Origin: Achromobacter ruhlandii
GTDB lineage: Bacteria; Pseudomonadota; Gammaproteobacteria; Burkholderiales; Burkholderiaceae_B
Direction: 5' to 3'
Assembly: GCF_902859695.1 (NCBI RefSeq)
Contig: NZ_CADIJL010000003.1
Span: 124,001-188,000, forward strand
DNA length: 64,000 bases
The notes below the pieces were generated by a model, which did no database searches, had not been told where the DNA came from, and saw only the letters and a program-made list of their open reading frames with translations. The position numbers and the translations under genes are program-made. Shown here in pieces: positions 18,039 to 25,223 of this stretch. Within the stretch, counting starts at the first letter, position 1; every line of letters starts with the position of its first letter.

Positions 18039-18434
18039 TCAGCTGCCCATGGGGGGGTAGTCCATGTTGCCGAAGGTGACCAGGCCTTCCGCCTTGGCTT
18101 GGGCCAGTTCGGTCTGGACCTGGCTGCGGCTCAGCGACGTGGTGCTGGCGGCGTGGGCGACGGGCGGGTAGTCCATGTTGCCGAAGGTGACTTCACCGGC
18201 GTTCTTGGCCTGGGCAAGCTGTTCTTGCACTTGCTGCGAGGTCAGGCTGGACTTCTGGGCGATGGCGGCGGGGTAGCCTTCTTCGCCGAAGGTGTACTGG
18301 CCGGAAACCTTGGCTTGTTGCAGTTCGGCCTGGACCTGGGCGCGCGTCGGGCCTTGGTCGGCTTCAGCGGCTTGGGCGCCAGCGGCGGCCAGAACGGACA
18401 TGGACAGCATCAAAGCGGTAGCAAGGGTTTTCAT
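18039..18434 (-). CDS. DUF4148 exported protein with three modules
   Basis: A 131-residue exported protein. Residues 1-23 are a signal peptide (MKTLATALMLSMSV, cleavage near AQAAEA). The mature part holds three repeats of a pattern R/S-x-QVQ-x-E/Q-L-x-QAK followed by a FGEEGYP or FGNMDYPP element; the last two, TFGNMDYPP, are identical. The tandem copies at 10089 and 10472 have two modules, so this is an extended relative. Function unknown; periplasmic. ATG 18434 has a GGAGG-type site (TGGAGGTCTGCT) in good position; a TTG 47 codons upstream is rejected because it lacks homologous sequence. No copy of the CTATCTAT operator is present, so it is under different control. Confidence 0.82.
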   Translation of the reverse strand: MKTLATALMLSMSVLAAAGAQAAEADQGPTRAQVQAELQQAKVSGQYTFGEEGYPAAIAQKSSLTSQQVQEQLAQAKNAGEVTFGNMDYPPVAHAASTTSLSRSQVQTELAQAKAEGLVTFGNMDYPPMGS

Positions 18435-18830
18435 AGCAGACCTCCATATGTCTTGAGCTTGGGATCCGATCCTCTGGCCTGATTGCCGGGGGTCGCTTGC
18501 TGTGTCCCGATGAGTTGCATTCTCGGCCCAAATAACCTTGGGATAAACCCTTATTCCCTGAAAACATCTTTCCAAAATGAATACTAATCACGATGGAACT
18601 TACCAAATGGCACCATAGGTGGCGATATTTCCATTTGATGACGCAATAGGTAGTGGTCGCAGGAGAGATCGGGCGGGGAGGGGCGAGGGCCGGACCCGCG
18701 ATGGGGCGCACGCGGCAGAGCCAGGCGTGCCGGGAACAGAGGCGAGGACGGGGGAGATTCCGCAGCGCAAGCGAGGGGCAGCGCGCGCCACCCCGGGACG
18801 ATGCCCCGGGGGCGGATCAAGGGGGAGGGA
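18435..18830. other. Gap between the DUF4148 and DUF1090 genes
   Basis: About 400 bases without a supported gene. The first 200 bases hold the DUF4148 promoter region and are notably AT-richer than the surroundings (around 18,530-18,650). A short GC hairpin, CCCCGGG/CCCGGGG near 18791-18812, lies beyond the DUF1090 stop without a U-run. I see nothing else. Confidence 0.4.
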
Positions 18831-19241
18831 TCAGCGGTTCAGGTCGGCCAGCGCGGCGTCGTATTCGGCACGGGCCTCATCCAGCTTGCGTTGGGCCTTG
18901 TCGATCTTTTCCTGCTTGCCCTTGGCGCGGGCGGCCTTGAGTTCGTCTTCGCGCTCGGACACCTTGTTCTGCTTGTCGCGCACATCGGCCTCGCGTTGCG
19001 ATTGCAGGCGGCTGTCAGTGCAGTACGCCTTGGCCTCGGCCAGCGCCCTCTGCAAGCCGGCCACCCGGTGCGTGTTGCCGTGGGCGCGCGCGTAGGTGAT
19101 TTCGTTCTCGAGACGGCAGAACTTGGCGGCGCAGCCCCGTTGCGCCGAGCAATCGGTGGTGGCCTGGGCGTGAGCCGGCAGGGCGCCGAGCAGGGCGCTG
19201 GCCGAAGCAAAGGCCAGCAGGGTTTTGGTCAGAGCGGACAT
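18831..19241 (-). CDS. DUF1090-family periplasmic protein
   Basis: A 136-residue exported protein of the DUF1090 (YqjC-like) family. Signal peptide at residues 1-25 (MSALTKTLLAFAS, cleavage near AHAQA). The mature part has a Cys-rich start, CSAQRGCAAKFCRLENEI, then a long charged coiled-coil-like helix over about 60-130 rich in Lys, Glu, Arg and Ala, with LQRALAEAKAYC and KQEKIDKAQRKLDEARAEY. The conserved Cys may form disulfides. Function unknown. ATG 19241 removes a longer in-frame extension that has no signal character. Confidence 0.8.
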   Translation of the reverse strand: MSALTKTLLAFASASALLGALPAHAQATTDCSAQRGCAAKFCRLENEITYARAHGNTHRVAGLQRALAEAKAYCTDSRLQSQREADVRDKQNKVSEREDELKAARAKGKQEKIDKAQRKLDEARAEYDAALADLNR

Positions 19242-19310
19242 CGGTGACTCCGTAAAGCATGTCGGAGCGGCCATCATCTCCCAAGCATGGCGCGTCCGCA
19301 ATGCGCCGGA

Positions 19311-20237
19311 TCAGCCGATCAGGGTGCCCGCGAGCGCCGCCGCGACCAGGATCGCACCCAGCCAGAGGTTGGCGCGGAACAGCATGAAGTTGCGATCCGG
19401 ACGCTGGATATCGAACACTTTCAACTGCCACGCCAGGTGCACGGCGATCGCCGCCATGCCGACGTAATAGGCCCACGACATGCCGATGGCAAAGCCGCCC
19501 CAGGCCCACAAAATCACGGTGCCAAGATAGAAGCCGCCAATCCATAACTTGCCCTGGTCGCCGAAGCGCATGGCCGTGGAATGCAGGCCCAGGCTGCGGT
19601 CATCGCGCACATCGACGTAGGCATAGATGCTGTCGTAACCCACCTGCCACAGCACCGCGCCGAACCACATCGCGATGGCCGCCAGGGGCACATGGTTCTG
19701 CGTATCCGACCACGCCATCAGCATGCCCCAGTTGAAGCAGATGCCCAGCACCACCTGCGGCCAGTAGGTCACGCGCTTGCACAGCGGATAGATGAAAACG
19801 AACGGCAGAACGGCCACGGCGAGCCAGCGACTCATGCCATTCAGGAAGAACAAAAGCGACCCACAGACCACCAATTGGCCCAGCAAAAACCAGACCGCAT
19901 TACGCATGCTGAGCTGCCCGCTGGTCAGCGGACGGAAGCGCGTGCGTTCGACGTGCTTGTCAAAGTTGCGATCGCACATGTCGTTGACGGTGCAGCCGAT
20001 GCCGCGCATCAGTAGCGCGCCCAGCGAGAACACCACCAGGCGTTGCAGGTCGGGCAGGCCGCCGGCAGCCTGGACCAGCGCGGCGATACAGGGCAGCAGT
20101 GTCAGCCAGGTGCCGATGGGGCGATCGAGCCGGCACAGGCGGGCGTAGGGCCGCCACGATTTGGGCAGCCAACGTTCGACCCAGTCGGTGAAAACAATGT
20201 CGCTGAGGTCGACGGGAGAGGATTGCGGAGCGCTCAC
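19311..20237 (-). CDS. ubiA: 4-hydroxybenzoate octaprenyltransferase
   Basis: Integral membrane prenyltransferase that attaches the polyprenyl chain to 4-hydroxybenzoate in ubiquinone synthesis. The two Asp-rich motifs are present: NDMCDRNFD (NDxxDxxxD) and DVRDDRSLG (DxxxD), with LDRPIGTWLTLLP before the first and about eight hydrophobic segments across 308 residues. The start is uncertain: GTG 20237 gives an N-terminus like other UbiA proteins, GTG 20243 is two codons longer, and a TTG at 20282 is inside the terminator of the upstream gene and is unlikely. It is transcribed in the same direction as the aminotransferase upstream but separated by that terminator. Confidence 0.93.
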   Translation of the reverse strand: MSAPQSSPVDLSDIVFTDWVERWLPKSWRPYARLCRLDRPIGTWLTLLPCIAALVQAAGGLPDLQRLVVFSLGALLMRGIGCTVNDMCDRNFDKHVERTRFRPLTSGQLSMRNAVWFLLGQLVVCGSLLFFLNGMSRWLAVAVLPFVFIYPLCKRVTYWPQVVLGICFNWGMLMAWSDTQNHVPLAAIAMWFGAVLWQVGYDSIYAYVDVRDDRSLGLHSTAMRFGDQGKLWIGGFYLGTVILWAWGGFAIGMSWAYYVGMAAIAVHLAWQLKVFDIQRPDRNFMLFRANLWLGAILVAAALAGTLIG

Positions 20238-20273
20238 TGTCACGGCGAAAGAAAAGGGAGGAAAGCCGACAGC

Positions 20274-20306
20274 ATAAAACAACGGCCGGGCAATGCGCCC
20301 GGCCGT
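20274..20306 (-). terminator. Intrinsic terminator of the aminotransferase gene
   Basis: Ten-base arms (20282-20291 and 20297-20306) ACGGCCGGGC/GCCCGGCCGT with a 5-base loop; on the minus strand followed by TGTTTTATG. It separates the aminotransferase from ubiA and helps to place the ubiA start downstream of it. Confidence 0.8.
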
Positions 20307-20337
20307 GCGACCGTCAAGCCTGGTCAGGACCCGGTTT

Positions 20338-21540
20338 TCAGGCCGTGTATTCCTTGAGCAGCTTGCCCAGGATGGCGATGCCGGTGCGGATCTTGTCTTC
20401 CGGCACCGTGGCGAAGCTCAGGCGCAGCGTGTTGGCGCGGCCGGCGCCGCTGTAGAACGGCGCGCCCGGCACGAACGCGACGTTCTGGGCGATGGCCTTT
20501 TCCAGCAGCTTGGTGCTGTCGATGTGCTCGGGCAGCGTCACCCAGATGAACATGCCGCCTTCGGGCTTGGTCCAGCTGACGGTGGCGGGAAATTCGCGCG
20601 CGATGGCGTCCAACATGCAGCTGCCCTGGGCGCGGTAGATCTCGCGCACGTTGGGCAGGTGCTCTTCGAGGAAGCCGTCCTTGACGATTTCGTACACGGC
20701 CATCTGGGTCAGCGTGGGCGTGTGCAGGTCGGTGGCCTGCTTGGCCTGCACCAGCTTGTTGATCAGCGGACGGGCGGCGGCGATGTAGCCCAGGCGCAGG
20801 CCGGGGGCCAGCACCTTGGAGAACGTGCCCAGGCGCACGACGTTGGCGCCGTATTCGGCGGCCAGGGCGATCAGGCCCGGCTGCGGTTCGCCGGCGTAGC
20901 GCAGTTCACCGTAGGGATCGTCCTCGATGATGGTCAGGCCGAGCTCGGCGGCGCGCTTGACCAGCGCGATGCGGCGTTCCAGGCTGAGGGTGCGGCCGGT
21001 GGGGTTCTGGAAGTTGGGCAGCGCGTACAGGAAGCGGGCGCCGGCGGCCAGCTCGGGGGTGATGGCCTCGGGAATCAGGCCGCCGTCATCGGTGGGCACC
21101 GGCACGTACTTGGGCTGGTACAGGCTGAACGACTGCAGGGCGCCCAGGTAGCTGGGGTCTTCGACCAGCACCTTGCTGTCCTTGTCGACCAGCACCTTGC
21201 CCAGCAGGTCCAGCGCCTGCTGCGAGCCCGAGACGATCAGGACCTGGTCGGCGGCGACGTGGGCGCCGGCGCGGTTCAGGTCGTCGGCGACCCATTGGCG
21301 CAGCGGCGCGTAGCCTTCGGTGGGGCCGTATTGCAAGGCCGCGCGGCCGTTGGTGGACAGTACCTTGTCGAATGCCGCACGCACCACTTCCACCGGGAAG
21401 CCGCCGGGCGCCGGCAGGCCGCCTGCGAACGAAATGACTTCGGGCCGCTCGGTGACCTTGAGGATCTCGCGGATCGCGGAGCTGGTGAGTTGCAGGGCGC
21501 GTTCGGAAAAGGCGAACGTCGGTTCGAGAGGCTTGTCCAT
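20338..21540 (-). CDS. PLP-dependent aminotransferase, fold type I (MocR-like/2-aminoadipate type)
   Basis: A 400-residue class I/II aminotransferase. Family elements: FAGGLPAPGGFP near residue 38, LQYGPTEGYAPLRQWV, the PLP-stacking and binding blocks VSGSQQALDLLGKVLVD and YALPNFQNPTGRTLS, and the aldimine Lys in GTFSKVLAPGLRLGY. This matches the LysN/2-aminoadipate transaminase group, which also contains multisubstrate aromatic or branched-chain enzymes, so the substrate is not fixed. ATG 21540 is chosen, giving the N-terminus MDKPLEPTFAFSERAL; the longer frame reads through a promoter region. It has its own terminator. The divergent neighbour is the methionine sulfoxide reductase gene. Confidence 0.88.
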   Translation of the reverse strand: MDKPLEPTFAFSERALQLTSSAIREILKVTERPEVISFAGGLPAPGGFPVEVVRAAFDKVLSTNGRAALQYGPTEGYAPLRQWVADDLNRAGAHVAADQVLIVSGSQQALDLLGKVLVDKDSKVLVEDPSYLGALQSFSLYQPKYVPVPTDDGGLIPEAITPELAAGARFLYALPNFQNPTGRTLSLERRIALVKRAAELGLTIIEDDPYGELRYAGEPQPGLIALAAEYGANVVRLGTFSKVLAPGLRLGYIAAARPLINKLVQAKQATDLHTPTLTQMAVYEIVKDGFLEEHLPNVREIYRAQGSCMLDAIAREFPATVSWTKPEGGMFIWVTLPEHIDSTKLLEKAIAQNVAFVPGAPFYSGAGRANTLRLSFATVPEDKIRTGIAILGKLLKEYTA

Positions 21541-21707
21541 GGTTTGCTTCTTAATCAAGAAGGGAGTGACGGGGTGATGACAACGGCGCGGTAAAGACGT
21601 TACTGCGTAAACTATTGTCCCACAGCGTGGCAAGGCGGCCCCTTTATCGTGGGCAGCCCCTAAAATCACTTGCATCGATAATCGCCTGTACAGTTACATT
21701 TAGATAT

Positions 21708-22193
21708 ATGTTTGAAGCCGCCCCGATCACCGCCGACTCCAAGGCCGCGCTGTACGCCGAACTGGCCAAGCAGGCCCGCGCCCTGCTGGACGGCGAGCAC
21801 GACCGCATCGCCAATGCCGCCAACCTGAGCGCGCTGGCCTACCAGGCGCTGCCCGACCTGAACTGGGTCGGGTTCTATCTGTTCGACGGCACCGAGCTGG
21901 TGCTGGGCCCGTTCCAGGGCAAGCCGGCCTGCGTGCGCATTCCGCTCAATCGCGGCGTGTGCGGCGCGGCCGCCAGCCAGCGCCAGACGCAGCTGGTGCC
22001 GGACGTGCACGCGTTCCCCGGCCACATCGCCTGCGACGCGGCCTCGCGTTCCGAGATCGTGGTGCCGCTGGTGCACCAGGGCGAGTTGATCGGCGTGTGG
22101 GACGTGGACAGCCCGGTGCCGGACCGCTTCGACGAAGACGATCGCCAGGGCATGGAAGCGCTGTGCGCGATCTTCCTGGCCAGCCTGCGTTGA
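21708..22193 (+). CDS. Free methionine-(R)-sulfoxide reductase, GAF domain
   Basis: Reduces free L-methionine-(R)-sulfoxide, protecting the methionine pool. The 161-residue protein is a single GAF domain of the YebR/fRMsr type. Three cysteines, C75 (KPACVRIP), C85 (GVCGAAA) and C109 (GHIACDAAS), have the spacing (10 and 24) of the redox cysteines in the Escherichia coli enzyme. LNWVGFYL and VDSPVPDRFDEDD are also conserved. ATG 21708 follows an AT-rich stretch without a strong ribosome site. Cytoplasmic; reducing partner is thioredoxin in the family. Confidence 0.9.
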   Translation: MFEAAPITADSKAALYAELAKQARALLDGEHDRIANAANLSALAYQALPDLNWVGFYLFDGTELVLGPFQGKPACVRIPLNRGVCGAAASQRQTQLVPDVHAFPGHIACDAASRSEIVVPLVHQGELIGVWDVDSPVPDRFDEDDRQGMEALCAIFLASLR

Positions 22194-22263
22194 CAGCGTG
22201 GCGGCGGCCCGGTAGATTTGCGCATCGGTCGCCCGCGGCCGGTTTCAACCCTTTATTCCATTC

Positions 22264-22404
22264 ATGATTCCTCAGGCCATCCAGTCCGCTTTCCTGTTCC
22301 GCGCCCTCGGCGTGGCGACGGTTTGCGCCGGCCTGAAATCCAAAAAACAGCCGCTCATCTGACCGGAGCATGCTGTTCCGTCAGATGGGCGACGGAACAG
22401 CGGC
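22264..22404 (+). promoter_or_regulatory. Leader with mini-ORF and alternative hairpins before the DapA-family gene
   Basis: The 308-bp gap after the sulfoxide reductase gene holds a 32-codon ORF (ATG 22264, stop 22360-22362) whose last residues are GLKSKKQPLI. Its stop falls in the arm CATCTGAC (22356-22363), which can pair with GTCAGATG (22380-22387), helped by GCCGCT/AGCGGC (22350-22355, 22399-22404). A competing 11-bp hairpin pairs 22372-22382 with 22391-22401. The two folds exclude each other. No U-run follows and the mini-ORF lacks a clear ribosome site, so attenuation is only a hypothesis. Confidence 0.35.
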
Positions 22405-22501
22405 CTCACGGCGGCGCCACGGCGCCTTCGCGCGCACCCCCTGGTATCCCGAGCACTTCTGTACGGCCCAACCACGGTCCGCTTACACCGAAGGAGTGTT
22501 C

Positions 22502-23395
22502 ATGCAAACTCATCAATCCCCGTTCCAAGGCGTCTGGATCCCCCTGGTGACGCCGTTTTCCGGCGGCGCCGTCGATGGCGGGGCCTTGCGCCGGCTGGTG
22601 CGCCATTTCAAGGCCGCGGGCGTCGACGGCCTGGTCGTCTGCGGCAGCACGGGCGAAGCCGCGGCGCTCGATGACGCCGAGCAGCTGGCGGTGCTGGACG
22701 CCGTGCTGAACGAGGCCGGCGCCATGCCGGTGGTGATGGGCCTGGCGGGCAATCACCAGGGGCACGTGCTGCAGCGGCTGGCCGCGTTCGGCACCCGGCC
22801 GCTGGCCGGCATCCTGGCGCCGGCGCCTTACTACGTGCGCCCGGGCCAGGACGGCGCGGCCGCTTATTTCCGCAGCCTGGCCGATGCCTCGCGCTTTCCC
22901 CTGGTGCTGTACGACATTCCCTATCGCACAGGTACAACGCTGGAGACCGCGACATTGCTGTCGCTGGCCGCGCATCCGAACATCGCCGCGATCAAGGACT
23001 GCGGCGGTTCGCTCGACAAGACCCTGGCGCTGATCGCCGACGGCAACATGAACGTGCTGGCGGGCGAGGACCTGCAATCGCTGTCGCTGCTGTGCCTGGG
23101 CGGCAGCGGCCTGATCGCGGCGGCGGCGCACATCCGTCCGGACCTGTTCGTGGCCATGTACCAGGCGGTGCGGGCGCAGCAGCTGGATCTGGCCCGCAGG
23201 CTGTTCCAGGCGCTGGCGCCGGTGATTCAACTGGCGTTCGCCGAACCCAATCCGGGACCGGTCAAGGCGCAACTGGGGCGCCAGGGGCTGTTGAGCGCGG
23301 AGCTGCGCGAGCCGATGCCGGCCGCGAGCGCGGCCCTGGCTCGGCGCATGGATGCGGCGGTAGCAGGCTTGAACCGGCAGTTTCCCTGCCAATAG
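22502..23395 (+). CDS. Dihydrodipicolinate synthase-family aldolase
   Basis: A 297-residue Schiff-base aldolase of the DapA/NAL superfamily. VCGSTGEAAALDD holds the GxxGE pyruvate-binding loop near residue 45; YDIPYRTG carries the catalytic Tyr near 137 and IAAIKDCGG the Schiff-base Lys near 165. Arg in YRTG matches the residue that in DapA binds the aspartate semialdehyde carboxylate. The family contains DapA itself and many catabolic aldolases; with no dap neighbours the exact reaction is open. ATG 22502 has GAAGGAG 6 bases upstream. The leader contains alternative hairpins. Confidence 0.85.
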   Translation: MQTHQSPFQGVWIPLVTPFSGGAVDGGALRRLVRHFKAAGVDGLVVCGSTGEAAALDDAEQLAVLDAVLNEAGAMPVVMGLAGNHQGHVLQRLAAFGTRPLAGILAPAPYYVRPGQDGAAAYFRSLADASRFPLVLYDIPYRTGTTLETATLLSLAAHPNIAAIKDCGGSLDKTLALIADGNMNVLAGEDLQSLSLLCLGGSGLIAAAAHIRPDLFVAMYQAVRAQQLDLARRLFQALAPVIQLAFAEPNPGPVKAQLGRQGLLSAELREPMPAASAALARRMDAAVAGLNRQFPCQ

Positions 23396-23519
23396 GCGCA
23401 ACTTCGGCCTGGGAGCGGCAGCTTTGTGGCGTCCGGATTCATTTGGTAATAAATGTCTCACCGCGCGGCTGACGGATTGCTTATGATGCGGCCATTCTCC
23501 GGGGTGAAACAAAACGTTC

Positions 23520-24296
23520 ATGGCCCAAGCTTTTGTCGCGTTGTCCGCCTGGCAGGTCATGCTGGCGGGCCTGCTGTTCTTCGGCGGCATCTACCTGCTG
23601 TTCGGCGCGGCCACCTGGCTGCTGACCCAGTACATCCTGCCGGCGCTGGGCATCGGCCGGCCGCTCGATCCGCGGCCGCTGGCGCCGGGCCAGTTGCGCC
23701 GTGAATTCACGCAGTCGGGCGTGTCGATCCTGCTGTTCGGCACCGGCATGATCTTTCCGTGGGGCCTGCTGCAGCTGGGCTGGGCGCACCTGGATCCGGA
23801 TGCCAGCTGGCAGAAAATCACGCTGGAGATCCTGGCCCTGGTGGCCTGGAACGACGTGCATTTCTGGATCAACCACCGCCTGCTGCACACCAAGCTGCTG
23901 CGCCGTTTCCACCTGCCGCACCACCGTTCGGTGGTGACGACGCCGTTCTCGACCTACAGCTTCCATCCGATCGAGGCGCTGATGCTGGGCAACGTCATCA
24001 TGCTGCCGATGGTGCTGCATGATTTCAGCTTCTGGTCGCTGGCGTCGGTGCCGCTGTTCAGCCTGTTCTTCAACTGCATCGGCCACGCCAACTACGACTT
24101 CTTTCCCAACGTGTCGTATGCGCACTGGTTTGCGGCGAGCCGCCGGCATCACCTGCACCACGCCTGCTACAACGGCAATTTTGGTTTCCAGTTCACGTTC
24201 ATGGACCGCCTGTTCCGCACCCGGCTGAAGGCCGAGGCGGCCGCGCCCCAGCTGGAAGCTTTCCGGCAGCGAGAATCGCTTGGCGGACGGGCTTAG
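23520..24296 (+). CDS. Sterol desaturase/fatty acid hydroxylase-family membrane protein
   Basis: A 258-residue integral membrane diiron oxygenase. Histidine clusters of the family are present: NDVHFWINHRLLH (H-x(n)-H), HLPHH and RRHHLHH, with a further single His at YSFHPIE and HANYDF. About four hydrophobic segments span residues 10-100 and 155-190. Such enzymes hydroxylate or desaturate lipids using O2. It is the first gene of a four-gene operon; its 3' end overlaps the next start by 17 bases. A TATGAT -10-like element at 23482-23487 lies upstream. Substrate unknown; the context suggests a fatty-acyl chain made by the KAS-type fusion downstream. Confidence 0.85.
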   Translation: MAQAFVALSAWQVMLAGLLFFGGIYLLFGAATWLLTQYILPALGIGRPLDPRPLAPGQLRREFTQSGVSILLFGTGMIFPWGLLQLGWAHLDPDASWQKITLEILALVAWNDVHFWINHRLLHTKLLRRFHLPHHRSVVTTPFSTYSFHPIEALMLGNVIMLPMVLHDFSFWSLASVPLFSLFFNCIGHANYDFFPNVSYAHWFAASRRHHLHHACYNGNFGFQFTFMDRLFRTRLKAEAAAPQLEAFRQRESLGGRA

Positions 24297-25188
24297 CAAG
24301 ACGCGCCGGCTGCCCGCGCTGCGCAACCGGCGCGATTGGCAGAGCCTGGCCTACCTGGCCGCGCTGCCCGCCCTGGCGGCGTGGCAGTGGCTGCATGGCT
24401 TCTGGTGGCCGCTGTACGCGCTGATGCTGTTCCTGACGCTGGGCATCGGCGTGATCCACCACAACCACACGCACATCCGCATGTGGCATGGCCGCTGGGC
24501 CAACCGCGCCACCGATTTCTGGATCACGCTGCTGCAGGGGCATCCCACTTTCGTGTTCTATCCGGCGCACGTGGCCAACCACCACCGCTACAGGCATGGC
24601 GCGCGCGACGTGGCACGCACCTACCGCTTCGGCGGCGACACCAATCACCTGTGGGGCTACCTGATCCATCCGGTGCAGGCCGTGTGGGTGCTGTATCCGC
24701 TGTTTTTCGCCTGGCTGGTACGGCTGCGCCGGCACTGGCCGGGCGCGTGGCGCTACTGCATGTGCCAGTACGGCGCCTGGCTGGGGCTGTGGGGCGGCCT
24801 GCTGGCGATCAATCCGGTCAAGGCGCTGGTGTTCGTCATCATCCCGCAACTGCACGGCCTGCACTGGCTGCTGGCCACCAACTACCTGCAACATGCGCAC
24901 GCCGATGGCGGACCGCGCGCCGTCGCCGGCCTGAACTACGCCCGCAACTTCGAAGGACTGGTCAATCCGTTGCTGTTCAACATCGGCCTGCACACCGCGC
25001 ACCACGAGAATCCGCGCGCGCACTGGTCCGAACTGACCCGGTTGCACCGCGACCACTACCGGGCCCGCGTGACGCCCGCGCTGAACGAGGGCGGCCTGAC
25101 GCCCTACATGTTCCGCGTGTTCGTGCTGGGCACCTTCCTGCCGCGCTTTCGCAGCCGCTCGTGCATGGCACCCGAGCACGTGCGCTAG
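24280..25188 (+). CDS. Membrane fatty acid desaturase-family protein
   Basis: A 302-residue membrane-bound desaturase. The three histidine boxes are HHNHTH (near residue 60), HVANHHRYRH (near 97) and HTAHHENPRAHW near 240, the diiron ligands of this family. There are about four to six hydrophobic helices. It should introduce a double bond or hydroxyl into an acyl chain at the inner membrane, with electrons from a ferredoxin or similar donor, none of which is encoded nearby. The start is TTG 24280, overlapping the previous gene; the ribosome site is weak. It is followed after 35 bp by the condensing-enzyme fusion. Confidence 0.85.
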   Translation: MADGLSKTRRLPALRNRRDWQSLAYLAALPALAAWQWLHGFWWPLYALMLFLTLGIGVIHHNHTHIRMWHGRWANRATDFWITLLQGHPTFVFYPAHVANHHRYRHGARDVARTYRFGGDTNHLWGYLIHPVQAVWVLYPLFFAWLVRLRRHWPGAWRYCMCQYGAWLGLWGGLLAINPVKALVFVIIPQLHGLHWLLATNYLQHAHADGGPRAVAGLNYARNFEGLVNPLLFNIGLHTAHHENPRAHWSELTRLHRDHYRARVTPALNEGGLTPYMFRVFVLGTFLPRFRSRSCMAPEHVR

Positions 25189-25223
25189 CGCCGCCACTCC
25201 ATACCTGCCACTAGAGACCCGCC

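Noticed and set aside
18791-18812. Terminator of the DUF1090 gene
   Set aside because: The CCCCGGG/CCCGGGG hairpin has no U-tract on the minus strand, so the assignment is too weak to list.
20238-20282. TTG 20282 as the start of ubiA
   Set aside because: It lies within the terminator hairpin of the aminotransferase gene, and UbiA proteins begin nearer the GTG codons at 20237-20243.
22372-22401. Intrinsic terminator upstream of the DapA-family gene
   Set aside because: The hairpin is strong, but no U-run follows; listed only as a possible leader structure.
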